64,000 nucleotides of DNA, taken from NCBI RefSeq assembly GCF_030551755.1, contig NZ_JAUPEC010000011.1, positions 62,001-126,000 of the forward strand, given 5' to 3'. The notes under the pieces were generated by a model. It worked only from the letters and a program-made list of their open reading frames with translations. It had not been told where the DNA came from and made no database searches. Positions 45,586 through 54,364 of this stretch are shown one piece after another. The DNA comes from Pseudocolwellia sp. AS88. GTDB lineage: Bacteria > Pseudomonadota > Gammaproteobacteria > Enterobacterales > Alteromonadaceae. Position 1 is the stretch's first letter, and each line of letters starts with the position of its first letter. Both the position numbers and the translations under genes were made by a program.

Positions 45586-45672
45586 AAGTAAGGGGAGTGC
45601 AAGTCTAAATTATTACTTCTTAATTTCTTGTACTTTAATATTATTTTAGCTCAAATCTAAAAAGGTTTTTAC

Positions 45673-47538
45673 ATGTTATATGGCAAGAAAAGAATTTCTG
45701 GGGTTATGTTACTCGCATATGGTTTTATGACCCTTGGTTGTACACAAGCAAATGATAACTCTGCAGCCGACAAATCCGCTTTTTTTGTCGAGGCGACAGA
45801 TGATATTAAACTTGAAGATGCAAACAGAAGAAAGTGGGGCAATGCTGTTATCGCTGACTTGGATAATGATGGCTATCAAGACTTACTGCTGACTGATCAT
45901 GGTTTCTCAATTAAATTATACTGGAATAACAAAGGTAAATACGGTAAAGGCATCGATTTATTGGTTGGTGATACCCATGGTATTTCGGTAAGTGATTTTA
46001 ATAAAGATGGTGTGACCGATGTGCTAGTTTCTCGTGGTGGTGGCTCTGGTGCAAATGCCAGAAATTCAAAACTTTTTCATATAACTAACCAACGAAAAGT
46101 CATTGAAGCTAAAGAATTTGATGTACCCCTTAAATTTATTCGTGGAAGAACATCAAAATTTTATGATGGCGATAATGATGGGGATTTAGACTTATTGTTA
46201 CTAGGCTTTCCGGGTAACAAAGGTGAAAGTGAAGTACCAAGTTTTTCCTATGAAAATGACGGAAAAGGCCAACAAGTTTTATCTTCCTATTTACCTAAGA
46301 CAATGAGAGATGGTCAAAAATTATTAGTAACCGATTTTAATCAAGATAATATAAGTGATTTTGTTTTGTATGGTGATGGTCGTATTACCTTTCATCAAGG
46401 TGAGGGGGATTTAACCTTTACTGATGTTACCGATTCATGGTTAACGAAAAATATTGAAGATGTAACAAGCATTTCAGAAATTGATTACGATAATGATGGT
46501 GACTTTGATCTGTTTTTAACAACAGGAAAAGAATTGAAAATTGGTGAAACGTTTCACGACACGCAAAATAATATTTTTACATTTTTTACTAAACGTGGCC
46601 CATTTAAGCTTAATGATTTGGTCTTAGGTGACATTCTTGAATTAGAAAACTACCAATCTATGTGGCCAATGCAAGACATCTATATTGGTGAGAGTTCCTA
46701 TAAATATGAACATCCAGGTGAATATCATCAAGGTCAAAATATACGTTTCGTTAATAGTAATGCATTAGGTTGGCCTGATAAACATGATAAAAAAGGCTTA
46801 TATATCGGTTATATTGGCAATGACACATGGCGTATAGCGGGTAACACACGGTCGCCGATAACGGGCGTTATTCATGGTGTAAAAAATCCCCCCGCTTTTG
46901 TGCATGACAAAGGGCTAGCGAATATTTTACTTGAGAATGTTGACGGTAAATTTACTGATGTAACCAGTAAATTGGGTCTCGATCAATTAAGTCATAGTAA
47001 CGCTGCTGCTGTAGGTGATTATGATAATAATGGTTTACAGGATTTATTTATTGTCGAAAGAGGAAATCCTTCAAAACAGAATATTCAAACGCTTTGGTTA
47101 AACCAAGGGATTAATGGATTTGAAAAAGTGTCAGGACATGGTGTTGTTTCATCGGAGCTAGGAGGCGTTGGTTTAGGTGCAGAAACCTTTGATTATAACC
47201 AAGATGGCAAACTCGATTTGGTTTTTGCAAATGAGCGTGGGAAATGGCATTTATTCAAAAACAACCTGAACAACAATGCTAATTATATTGAGGTAGATGT
47301 TAAAAACTCCCCCGAGGGTGCTTCTCCTATTGGCGCTGTAGTTAAAGTAACGGCTTGTAAGAAATCTCAAGTTAGAAGAGTTGGCTCGTCAAGTGCGCCT
47401 TATTCTCAAAGTAGGGATACGATGATTCACTTTGGTTTAGGTAATTGTCAACGTATTGATAGTGTAAAAATACAGTGGCCTACAGGTGAAGAACAGCTCA
47501 CTGATAAAGCTAAAATAAATCAAGTATATCGGTTTTAG
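45673..47538 (+). CDS. VCBS/FG-GAP repeat lipoprotein with ASPIC/UnbV domain
   Basis: A 621-residue lipoprotein (FMTLGC). At least five FG-GAP/VCBS blades contain Ca-binding loops of the DxDxDG type: DLDNDGYQDLLLTD, DFNKDGVTDVLVSR, DGDNDGDLDLLLLG, DYDNDGDFDLFLTT and DYNQDGKLDLVFAN. The last 90 residues are an ASPIC/UnbV domain (SPIGAVVKVT, HFGLGNCQRIDSVKIQWPTG). Such CRTAC1-like proteins bind carbohydrate or protein at the surface. It is divergent from the lactonase gene and may capture polysaccharide. No enzymatic residues are recognised. Confidence 0.8.
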   Translation: MLYGKKRISGVMLLAYGFMTLGCTQANDNSAADKSAFFVEATDDIKLEDANRRKWGNAVIADLDNDGYQDLLLTDHGFSIKLYWNNKGKYGKGIDLLVGDTHGISVSDFNKDGVTDVLVSRGGGSGANARNSKLFHITNQRKVIEAKEFDVPLKFIRGRTSKFYDGDNDGDLDLLLLGFPGNKGESEVPSFSYENDGKGQQVLSSYLPKTMRDGQKLLVTDFNQDNISDFVLYGDGRITFHQGEGDLTFTDVTDSWLTKNIEDVTSISEIDYDNDGDFDLFLTTGKELKIGETFHDTQNNIFTFFTKRGPFKLNDLVLGDILELENYQSMWPMQDIYIGESSYKYEHPGEYHQGQNIRFVNSNALGWPDKHDKKGLYIGYIGNDTWRIAGNTRSPITGVIHGVKNPPAFVHDKGLANILLENVDGKFTDVTSKLGLDQLSHSNAAAVGDYDNNGLQDLFIVERGNPSKQNIQTLWLNQGINGFEKVSGHGVVSSELGGVGLGAETFDYNQDGKLDLVFANERGKWHLFKNNLNNNANYIEVDVKNSPEGASPIGAVVKVTACKKSQVRRVGSSSAPYSQSRDTMIHFGLGNCQRIDSVKIQWPTGEEQLTDKAKINQVYRF

Positions 47539-47899
47539 TTGTTATTAGGGTAAGTAAAAAAATAAGGGACAGCTTGAAAGGTTTTCTTGCAGTCTTATGT
47601 TTATCTCGTAATAGGCTTTGTTGACTTTGTCTCTGAAATAAGTCGAAATTTACAATGATTTTTGGTGTTATAACGTTTATATTTAAGTTTGTCATCTATC
47701 GAAATCGCTTTATTCACGTTTTAGTAAAATAGAGAATAATGTTGATGCAAGATCATTTAAATGTCCTGTAGTTTAAATTTTCATAGAACTAACTTACCCT
47801 AAAATCATTTACTAATAATATCAAGCGTTTGATATCACTTATTGCTCTTTAGTATATAATTTTTTTATTCATAATAAGTGTGATTGGTCGAGGGCAGAT
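47539..47899. other. Intergenic region before the aldose epimerase gene
   Basis: 361 bp. A dyad around 47820-47840 (ATCAAGCGTTTGATAT) is the only palindrome noticed; it does not resemble the GntR-type operator. No gene is supported. Confidence 0.4.
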
Positions 47900-48913
47900 A
47901 TGCCCAGCCATCAAGGAATTTTTTTGAATCTATTACGATCAGTTACTCTCTCAAATCAACAGGGTATGGTTGTTGAAATATTGAACCTAGGGGCTCGGAT
48001 TAAATCAATTAAGTTTCCTATTGCAGGCATTAATACAGAAATGACACTTGGGTATCTAAATGCGATTGACTATATCAATGACGATTATTATTTAGGTGCA
48101 ACCTGTGGCAGGGTATGCAATAGGATAGAAAATTCGCAGTTTGATATCGGAGAAGAACGTTTTTATCTAAGTAAAAATGATGGTGAAAATTGCTTGCACG
48201 GTGGTGAAAATAATTTTTCAACTCGAATGTGGCAAGTAGTTCGTTCATCAGGAACTGAAGTTACACTCGATTTAGAGTCCCCAGACGGTGATCAAGGATT
48301 TCCCGGTCATTTACTAGTGAACGTAACATATTCACTAAATGACAAAAACGCTTTAGAAATTCGTTACACCGCACGAAGTAATAAACCAACACCGATAAAT
48401 TTGACTAATCATACCTACTTCAGCCTTGGTGAAAAAAGTGCTGAAAATCTAGCGTTAAAAATTGATTCATCAACAATGCTTGAACGCAAAGAAAATGGCT
48501 TACCTAGTGGTTCAGTGTTGGACGTTAAAAATACAGACTTTGATTTTACAGATTTTAGAAATATTGGTGATAGTCACCAAAATGCTTCAGATGAATTATT
48601 AAAACTCATGCAATGTTATGATCACTGTATGGTTTTTAATAAAGTAGCTTCCCAAAAAAATCGACGACCTAATGCATCATTACTATCGGTTAACAATAAA
48701 GTAATTATGAACCTTTATACTGATCAATTAGCGGTACAGTTTTATAGTGGAGTAGCATTAGGTGGTCAATTCAAACCTTATCAAGGGGTGTGTTTAGAAG
48801 CTCAAAACTATTCTAATGCATTGAATATTAATCATTTCCCTAATAGCCTGTTATTTCCTAATGTTGAATATAGGAAAAAAATCATTTATGAATTTGAAGG
48901 TATCTGTAATTGA
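47900..48913 (+). CDS. galM: Aldose 1-epimerase
   Basis: A 337-residue mutarotase. LGATCGRVCNRI, ENCLHGGENNF, the catalytic His in NLTNHTYFSLG and the catalytic Glu in VCLEAQNYSNA are in the expected order, and the length fits GalM. It interconverts alpha and beta anomers of galactose, supplying the form used by galactose dehydrogenase. It is cytoplasmic, and a start at 47900 follows GAGGGCAGAT. It is the last sugar gene of the block and appears monocistronic. Confidence 0.88.
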   Translation: MPSHQGIFLNLLRSVTLSNQQGMVVEILNLGARIKSIKFPIAGINTEMTLGYLNAIDYINDDYYLGATCGRVCNRIENSQFDIGEERFYLSKNDGENCLHGGENNFSTRMWQVVRSSGTEVTLDLESPDGDQGFPGHLLVNVTYSLNDKNALEIRYTARSNKPTPINLTNHTYFSLGEKSAENLALKIDSSTMLERKENGLPSGSVLDVKNTDFDFTDFRNIGDSHQNASDELLKLMQCYDHCMVFNKVASQKNRRPNASLLSVNNKVIMNLYTDQLAVQFYSGVALGGQFKPYQGVCLEAQNYSNALNINHFPNSLLFPNVEYRKKIIYEFEGICN

Positions 48914-49392
48914 AAAACTATGTTTAACGAGCTAGAAGATAAAATAAAGTGACTAATGGATAGTAAATGATATTTAGGAACGTTGGTGATTAGCAATACT
49001 GATAACTGCCTAGAGTTTATGTACGGCGATTAGAGAATTGCTGAATATAAATATGCAAATAATATTTGGCAGCCATCATACAATAGAAATGCGAACCCTA
49101 ATACGATCTCTATTTTAATGTTCAACAAAAAGAATAGAAAAACTTGGTCTGAACCTATAAAAGATGAAACTTATTATTGTAGGATTAAAGTTATTAAAAA
49201 GAAGGAATCATATTCAGACGTTGAAGTTTTTGAGTACACTCGTTTCATAGAGACCTCAAATTAGCTGTATAGCAAATTGTTTAATTACTTGAGCGATTAG
49301 CTGCTTTTAGGGCTATCGTTACATTAATCAAAAGATGATTGGTTTTTATTTGAGAAATTTTCGCTGAAATTTGACGCTAGAAATTCATTAGT

Positions 49393-49432
49393 ATTATATT
49401 TGGTACCAAATATAATGCACTTTTGGTACCAA
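49393..49432. promoter_or_regulatory. 24-bp perfect palindrome and a second GGTACC dyad
   Basis: 49393-49416 is a perfect 24-bp palindrome centred on TTTGGTACCAAA. A second, shorter dyad TTGGTACCAA lies at 49423-49432. Centres are 23-24 bp apart, about two helical turns. This looks like a pair of binding sites for a dimeric regulator. No candidate protein is evident. Confidence 0.4.
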
Positions 49433-49445
49433 TATTAATATGCAC

Positions 49446-49460
49446 TTACATATGATGTAA
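49446..49460. promoter_or_regulatory. Operator-like dyad TTACATATGATGTAA
   Basis: The inner 11 bases ACATATGATGT equal those of the GntR-type operator read on the other strand, but the outer positions differ (TT..AA rather than AA..TT). It is therefore a related but uncertain site. Confidence 0.25.
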
Positions 49461-49470
49461 TTAAACATTG

Positions 49471-49508
49471 AAAAAGGTATCAGATATATTATATTTGATA
49501 CCTTTTTT
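49471..49508. terminator. Hairpin with flanking A- and T-runs
   Basis: AAAAAGGTATCA pairs with TGATACCTTTTTT around an AT-rich loop. It has the form of a bidirectional terminator but lies 29 bp before a start codon, so it could instead attenuate the lipoprotein gene at 49538. Confidence 0.6.
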
Positions 49509-49537
49509 ATTTTAAGATGAAGTGGTGTTAATCAATT

Positions 49538-49990
49538 ATGTATAAACAAAGTTTACAATTGTTAGGTTTTTTATTTACTTTGTTACTCTTGTCGTGCGCT
49601 AAAACAGTAACAAAGAGTCAACCCATACCTGAAAATGTTGTAAAACAAAAAGACCTTTGTCCAATTATTAGTAGTGATAAGTGGCATGCTTGGCTAGATA
49701 AATATAATCAGAAAGAAGGTTCATTTCGGCTTAACGTAAGCGGTGAATTAACTTTACCTAATCCTGCATACCATATTGAGTGGACTGCGGGACCAATTGA
49801 TAGAATGTATCCACCAGGATTAAGGTTGTTTTTAAAACCTAAAAAACGTGACGGTATGTCTATCCAAGTTATTACTGATATACCTACTTCTTATCAAATG
49901 GATACACCTATTTCTAAATATAGATATGTGTCGATATATTGTGAAGGAGTAGAGTTAGCTAAAATTGAAAATGTGGTATTAACTGATTAA
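49538..49990 (+). CDS. Small lipoprotein of unknown function
   Basis: A 150-residue protein with a clear lipobox (LLLLSC, Cys20). The mature part (CPIISSDKWHAWLDKYNQKE, RLNVSGELTLPNPAYHIEWT) looks like a compact beta-rich domain with two further cysteines (Cys41 and Cys134, possible disulfide). No family is recognised. It is probably anchored in the envelope. It is the first gene of the right-hand, non-sugar part of the window and is flanked by hairpins on both sides. Confidence 0.65.
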   Translation: MYKQSLQLLGFLFTLLLLSCAKTVTKSQPIPENVVKQKDLCPIISSDKWHAWLDKYNQKEGSFRLNVSGELTLPNPAYHIEWTAGPIDRMYPPGLRLFLKPKKRDGMSIQVITDIPTSYQMDTPISKYRYVSIYCEGVELAKIENVVLTD

Positions 49991-50070
49991 TATGTTTTTA
50001 GTCATATGTATAAATATAGTATGTGTTATAGAATCTGTTTTTGGGACTAATATATTATTTTACGTTTAAT

Positions 50071-50104
50071 AAAAATGGCCGAGAAAAACTCAGCCATTTT
50101 TATT
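50071..50104. terminator. Bidirectional hairpin terminator
   Basis: AAAAATGGC and GCCATTTTT with CGAG/CTC pairing inside, lying between the convergent lipoprotein and VOC genes. Confidence 0.7.
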
Positions 50105-50126
50105 AATTTTAATCTTTAATTGACGA

Positions 50127-50495
50127 TTAAGTCATATGGTAAAAGCAAAGTTTATTGCCATCCAAATCAAAAACGTATGAACCGTAAAAGAAGTCTAAAC
50201 GTTGACCTGGTTCGCCGCCATCGGTAGCACCTAGCTCTATAGCTTTATTGTATAATGTTTCAGCCATTTCTTTAGAGCCGGCAGCAATTGCTACCATTTG
50301 TCCATTACCGCAGCTTTGAGTTCCTTCATCGGCAGGAGTACAAACAGCTAACATAGCGCCACCTGCATCAGTACCATAAAACTTGATGCGGTCTAACTCC
50401 ATTAACCTTTTACCACCAATAAGTTCTAGTAAGTTATCGTAAAAAGAAATTGCTTTGGTTAAGTCTTTTGCGCCAATCGTTGTATATCCAATCAT
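50127..50495 (-). CDS. VOC-superfamily protein (glyoxalase/bleomycin-resistance fold)
   Basis: A 122-residue single-domain vicinal-oxygen-chelate protein: MIGYTTIGAKDLTKAISFYD at the start, YNKAIELGATDGGEPGQR in the middle and VFDLDGNKLCFYHMT at the end. Typical members use His/Glu metal ligands; here candidate ligands are few (the initial strand has Thr rather than His), so a catalytic role is uncertain. It is divergent from the TetR gene at 50947 with a palindromic site between, suggesting control by that regulator. Confidence 0.8.
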   Translation of the reverse strand: MIGYTTIGAKDLTKAISFYDNLLELIGGKRLMELDRIKFYGTDAGGAMLAVCTPADEGTQSCGNGQMVAIAAGSKEMAETLYNKAIELGATDGGEPGQRLDFFYGSYVFDLDGNKLCFYHMT

Positions 50496-50946
50496 TTTTA
50501 GTGCCTTTGTGTTGTGTATTAAAGAACAAACATATTTTTGAATTTATTAATATAAGTTCAAAAATATATCGCTAGTTGATGGCTGTTAATTTATATACCT
50601 ACCAGTAGGTAGTCAATGGTTTTTTTATATTACTTTCAATATATGTATGATTTATTCGCTATTTTTATCTGTTTTTGTGTAAGGATATAATAATGATTTT
50701 AGCTATATTTCGTTATGTGACAAGTAGATGGGATTGAGGTTTTTTGGTGTTAAATAATCCAGAGTTGAGTGTTTTTAGAACTCATTGAAGTGCTTGTGTA
50801 AATGTATACTGTAGCTTTCAAGTCTGATCGTTATAGATAAATGAAATATCTCGAATTAGTTAACGTCAGTCAGGTAAACTACCCGTTAGAATATATGAAA
50901 ACATCAATAAAACGTTAGGTTAAGTAATTGATATGAGTGCAGTAGA
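50496..50946. other. Divergent VOC/TetR intergenic region
   Basis: 451 bp, AT-rich. The dyad at 50596-50611 is the one clear element. No ORF is supported. Confidence 0.5.
50596..50611. promoter_or_regulatory. TetR-type operator candidate
   Basis: TACCTAC-CA-GTAGGTA: 7-bp arms, 2-bp spacer. It lies 101 bp before the VOC start and 336 bp before the TetR start. Form and location suit a TetR-family operator controlling the VOC gene. Confidence 0.55.
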
Positions 50947-51483
50947 ATGAGTAACAGTAAAGAAGATTTAATCTTACAAGTAACTGAAAATATGGTTCGC
51001 CAAGGTGGTTATAATAGCTTTAGTTTTCGTAAAGTTGCAGAAGAAGTTGGCATTAAGAGTGCGTCAGTTCATTACCATTTTCCTACCAAAGGCGAACTTG
51101 CCGCTGCTGTAACCAAGCGCTATACCGAAAACTTTATTAATGCGATTGGTCAGCCTGAAGCTATTTATGCATCTGGACAAAGCCCTATTACTGTTTATAT
51201 TTCGGCATTTCGTACCGCGTTAATTGAAGATAATGGTGTGTGTTTAGGTGGGATGCTTGGAGCAGAAACAGGATCATTACCAGAGTCTGTAATAGAAGAA
51301 ACTAGAGAGTTTTTCTCTCGTAATGTTGAGTGGTTAGAAAGGGCTTATCAATGTTTAGGTTATAAAGGCGATATCAAAGCTAAAGCGATGCAAACAGTGT
51401 CTTTACTCGAAGGCGCCATGATAATCAGTAATGTGATGAAAGACATTGCGTATTTTGATTCATCAACAGAGTTATTAAAATGA
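50947..51483 (+). CDS. TetR/AcrR-family transcriptional regulator
   Basis: A 178-residue regulator. The N-terminal HTH is GGYNSFSFRKVAEEVGIKSA followed by SVHYHFPTKGEL, the standard TetR DNA-binding signature. The C-terminal ligand domain (CLGGMLGAETGSLPESVIEE) resembles the AcuR/NemR-like group with a conserved Cys, which in some relatives senses electrophiles. The divergent VOC gene and the dyad at 50596 suggest a small detoxification switch. The start ATG at 50947 has no strong Shine-Dalgarno sequence. Confidence 0.85.
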   Translation: MSNSKEDLILQVTENMVRQGGYNSFSFRKVAEEVGIKSASVHYHFPTKGELAAAVTKRYTENFINAIGQPEAIYASGQSPITVYISAFRTALIEDNGVCLGGMLGAETGSLPESVIEETREFFSRNVEWLERAYQCLGYKGDIKAKAMQTVSLLEGAMIISNVMKDIAYFDSSTELLK

Positions 51484-51672
51484 AGTTAATCAATTTTTAT
51501 AAATTTTATTCGTAACTCCATTAGTAAGTATCATTGATTTTGACTACCTAGCCTCATTGTAATATTTGTTAATGTGACTTGTAGTAGCTCAATCTAAGTT
51601 GACATGACAGCTTAAAAATAAGGTAACTGTCAGATCTAAGCTACTACAATTTATTCATGCATTTAGTTACTC

Positions 51673-52710
51673 TTATAAAATATTTTGTCCTTGCTCGGGC
51701 TCTCTAGCTAACATTGCTTGTTTGCGAATGTCGTTATCATCACTTTCAAGGTTTTCATCTTCATTTGTTATATTAGGTTTCTCTACGATATTCTGAATAT
51801 TCTGCTGGCGATTTGTATTTTCTTTTTGTTGTGCTCTATTATCACTATTATTAATCTGATGAATAGGTACGCCATCAGGAAATACTACTTCTCTTGCATC
51901 ATCTGGCATACTTATGCCTGCAGCATCAAAGGCTTGCACTATTCGCTTCATTGCAAGTGAAGAAACTTTTAAACGACTATACTTATGGGTGTCTGTCCAA
52001 AAATAAACTTTAAGATTAATCGTAGAAGAGGCTAATTCATTAACCAATATTTGAGGCTCTGGATCTTCTAACACAGCACTCATTTCATTTAATACTTTTG
52101 TTCCTATAGCTTGAGCTTCACTTACTGGCGCATCATATCCTATTCCTATTACAAAGTGACCTCGAGAGTTTGGATTAGCTGTATAATTTCTTATGGTGTT
52201 TTTATAAACATTCGCATTGGGTATTTGAATATGATTTCCGTCAAAGTCTACTAAGGTAGTTGCTCGTGCAGTAACTTGTTTTACCACGCCTACATGTCCA
52301 TCAACTTCAATTACATCATTGAGTTTAAATGGTTTTTGAATACTTAATAACAAACTAGACATAAAGTTTTCAGCTATATCTTTAAAAGCAAATCCAATAA
52401 TAAGTCCGGCCACTCCTGTTCCACTTAAAATTGCTACAGCAAATGAACTTAAACCAGCCATTCTAAGAAACAGGTAAAGCCCAAATAAGATAATAACTAA
52501 ACTTATTAAACGTCGAACAACCACTTTAATTAACATACTTGTATGTGCGTATTTTAATGGTTTTACCAACATGCGCGAGATAGGTCCTGACAAACCATAA
52601 AAGATTACAAATAAGATAATACCGACACTGATTTGTGGTAGTTGCTCAAGAAACACGGTGTAATATCTATCTATTTCGTTAACTAGCACTTCAGTTTCAT
52701 CTACTTTCAT
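51673..52710 (-). CDS. Small-conductance mechanosensitive channel, MscS family
   Basis: A 345-residue protein. Three membrane helices occupy residues 15-115; the pore helix TM3 is SSFAVAILSGTGVAGLIIGF followed by AFKDIAENFMSS. The beta domain has FKLNDVIEVDGHVGVVKQVT and DGNHIQIPNANVYKN, which are standard MscS features. The C-terminal 70 residues are hydrophilic and rich in Asn, Gln and Glu, an added tail. It opens under membrane tension to release solutes. It lies 9 bp downstream of the AsmA-like gene on the same strand. Confidence 0.88.
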   Translation of the reverse strand: MKVDETEVLVNEIDRYYTVFLEQLPQISVGIILFVIFYGLSGPISRMLVKPLKYAHTSMLIKVVVRRLISLVIILFGLYLFLRMAGLSSFAVAILSGTGVAGLIIGFAFKDIAENFMSSLLLSIQKPFKLNDVIEVDGHVGVVKQVTARATTLVDFDGNHIQIPNANVYKNTIRNYTANPNSRGHFVIGIGYDAPVSEAQAIGTKVLNEMSAVLEDPEPQILVNELASSTINLKVYFWTDTHKYSRLKVSSLAMKRIVQAFDAAGISMPDDAREVVFPDGVPIHQINNSDNRAQQKENTNRQQNIQNIVEKPNITNEDENLESDDNDIRKQAMLAREPEQGQNIL

Positions 52711-52719
52711 GATATTTCC

Positions 52720-53859
52720 TTATTTATTTAAATATTCAGGTTCTGTTGCGGAAGTAGTTCCAAGCTTATGATTATCGTTGCTGTGTAATTTATCACCTTG
52801 CAGGTTAATAGAGTCATCTATTTCGATTTTATAGGTATTGATAAAGGCGTTATGAAATAGTGATGTAATAGTGCTCCATGTAGATACTTTTGTTTTTTCA
52901 AGGGTTCCTGTGATTGGAACTTTTACGGCAATTACTTCTCTTTTACCACTTTCAAAAATGGTAGAAAGTCCGTCAATGATTCCTTCGAACATACCCGTGA
53001 TGATGCCATCATTATCTTCGGTAATATCTTCTTTCCATTTGAATATATCTGCGTTGTAAATCCCCGCTTTCACATAACCATTTACAGTACCATTCGTTGC
53101 AGCGATCTCTAATGCTACATCTACCTCACCTTGTTCTATATCGAAGGGGGCATAGAAGTTAATCATGCTATCTAATTCTGTAACATTAAGCGCAGTCATT
53201 TCCATATTGATATCAAATGTTGGTTTTGGTGATTCAGGATCAATAAATCCATAAAGTATTATGTCAGCTCGTGACATTAACTTACCTTGGATATCAAAGC
53301 TGGTGATTTTATTACCTGTGAATTCACGTGAGTTGGTTATATTGGTAATTTCACCATTGATGCCGTCAACATAGTTACTTTGGATTTGATCTCCTGAATT
53401 CATAATCAAAGTTGTTGTAATGTTATCTAAGTTAACTTTATCGATGCTAATAGGGCTTGCTAAATCAATTAATGAAATCCATACATCAGGATCTTTAACT
53501 TGTTCATTAACATCGTTGTTTACAGCACGTTCATCAGTAAATGTTAATTCACCATTTTTAATATCGACCTCAGCTACAATTTTTCCGTTTAGTATCGCGC
53601 TCCACAATATGGATAAATCTATTTGTTCAATATATATATTAGGTTTATCTGTTGGTACTTGTTGTAAATAAAGCGTAAGCCCATGAATTTGATATGCGCC
53701 TCTTATAATTGATAAATCAACATGATCAATATGGCCATTAATACCTTTTGTGTTATTAATTTTCTTATTTAATTGGTTTTTTAATATTAAAGGGAGCGTG
53801 AAGTTTACACTTATAATAATAAGTGAAACTGTACTCAATATGATGATTTTTTTTAACAC
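52720..53859 (-). CDS. Membrane-anchored AsmA/DUF748-like protein
   Basis: A 379-residue protein with one N-terminal membrane helix (IIILSTVSLIIISVNFTLPL) and a long beta-rich periplasmic part. YQIHGLTLYLQQVPTDKPNI, IDLSILWSAILNGKIVAEVD and DKVNLDNITTTLIMN resemble the repeating strands of AsmA/DUF748 proteins, which bridge or organise envelope lipids. It is translationally close to mscS (9 bp). The link to membrane-tension and lipid genes nearby is suggestive, but function is inferred from fold only. Confidence 0.6.
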   Translation of the reverse strand: MLKKIIILSTVSLIIISVNFTLPLILKNQLNKKINNTKGINGHIDHVDLSIIRGAYQIHGLTLYLQQVPTDKPNIYIEQIDLSILWSAILNGKIVAEVDIKNGELTFTDERAVNNDVNEQVKDPDVWISLIDLASPISIDKVNLDNITTTLIMNSGDQIQSNYVDGINGEITNITNSREFTGNKITSFDIQGKLMSRADIILYGFIDPESPKPTFDINMEMTALNVTELDSMINFYAPFDIEQGEVDVALEIAATNGTVNGYVKAGIYNADIFKWKEDITEDNDGIITGMFEGIIDGLSTIFESGKREVIAVKVPITGTLEKTKVSTWSTITSLFHNAFINTYKIEIDDSINLQGDKLHSNDNHKLGTTSATEPEYLNK

Positions 53860-54114
53860 GGCTAAACCTACAATTATTCCTTATTTATATAGGTAATTTG
53901 CAGCATTTGTGCCAGTCAAGCCTTGCAGTTAAATTTACTATAAAACAACAGGACTAATAGAAATAATGTTCTAAAGTTATTTTATCTCTATGTTTTTAAT
54001 GATTATTTCTTTATATGTTAATAATTAGAACTTGATTTTTTATATTTATATTTACAGCGCTTTTTGAATTGTTAACACTAAATAAGTAAAAGATTCCTAC
54101 AGGCTATGTAAAAA

Positions 54115-54330
54115 CTACCGGTTTTGCTCCGGTAAAATCTTAATCAGTAAACTCATATTCGTTTGTAATTTTTTAGGTTGGACTAATATCCTATAAAGAG
54201 AAATAATTCCTGAAAATAAAGGAAATACGGCTAAGAGAAAATAGAAAGCAACACCGGTGAAACAAGTGACAGATTGTCAGCCTGCATTTGCAGATAAACG
54301 CCCAACTAATATATTTGTATTGAGTTAAAG
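54115..54330 (-). pseudogene. YihY/BrkB-family membrane protein remnant
   Basis: On the minus strand TGVAFYFLLAVFPLFSGIIS followed by LYRILVQPKKLQTNMSLLIK and ILPEQNR-stop matches the first conserved block of YihY/virulence-factor BrkB proteins (AAxAYYxLLALFPLLLxLISLLG). A stop lies just upstream in the same frame and the other membrane helices are missing. A hairpin ACCGG..CCGGT overlaps its end. The rest of the 53860-54364 gap is AT-rich without a gene. Confidence 0.5.
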
Positions 54331-54364
54331 AAAACTTTGTTGGTTTTTTAATATGCTTGTTTTT

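Larger units (their letters stand above)
48914..49537. other. Intergenic region with an ORF remnant and clustered palindromes
   Basis: A frame without a good start ends at 49264 and reads ANNIWQPSYNRNANPNTISI then WSEPIKDETYYCRIKVIKKK. It looks protein-like but is unrecognised and probably the tail of a lost gene. From 49393 to 49508 the sequence is crowded with symmetric elements (listed separately) ahead of the lipoprotein gene at 49538. Confidence 0.4.
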
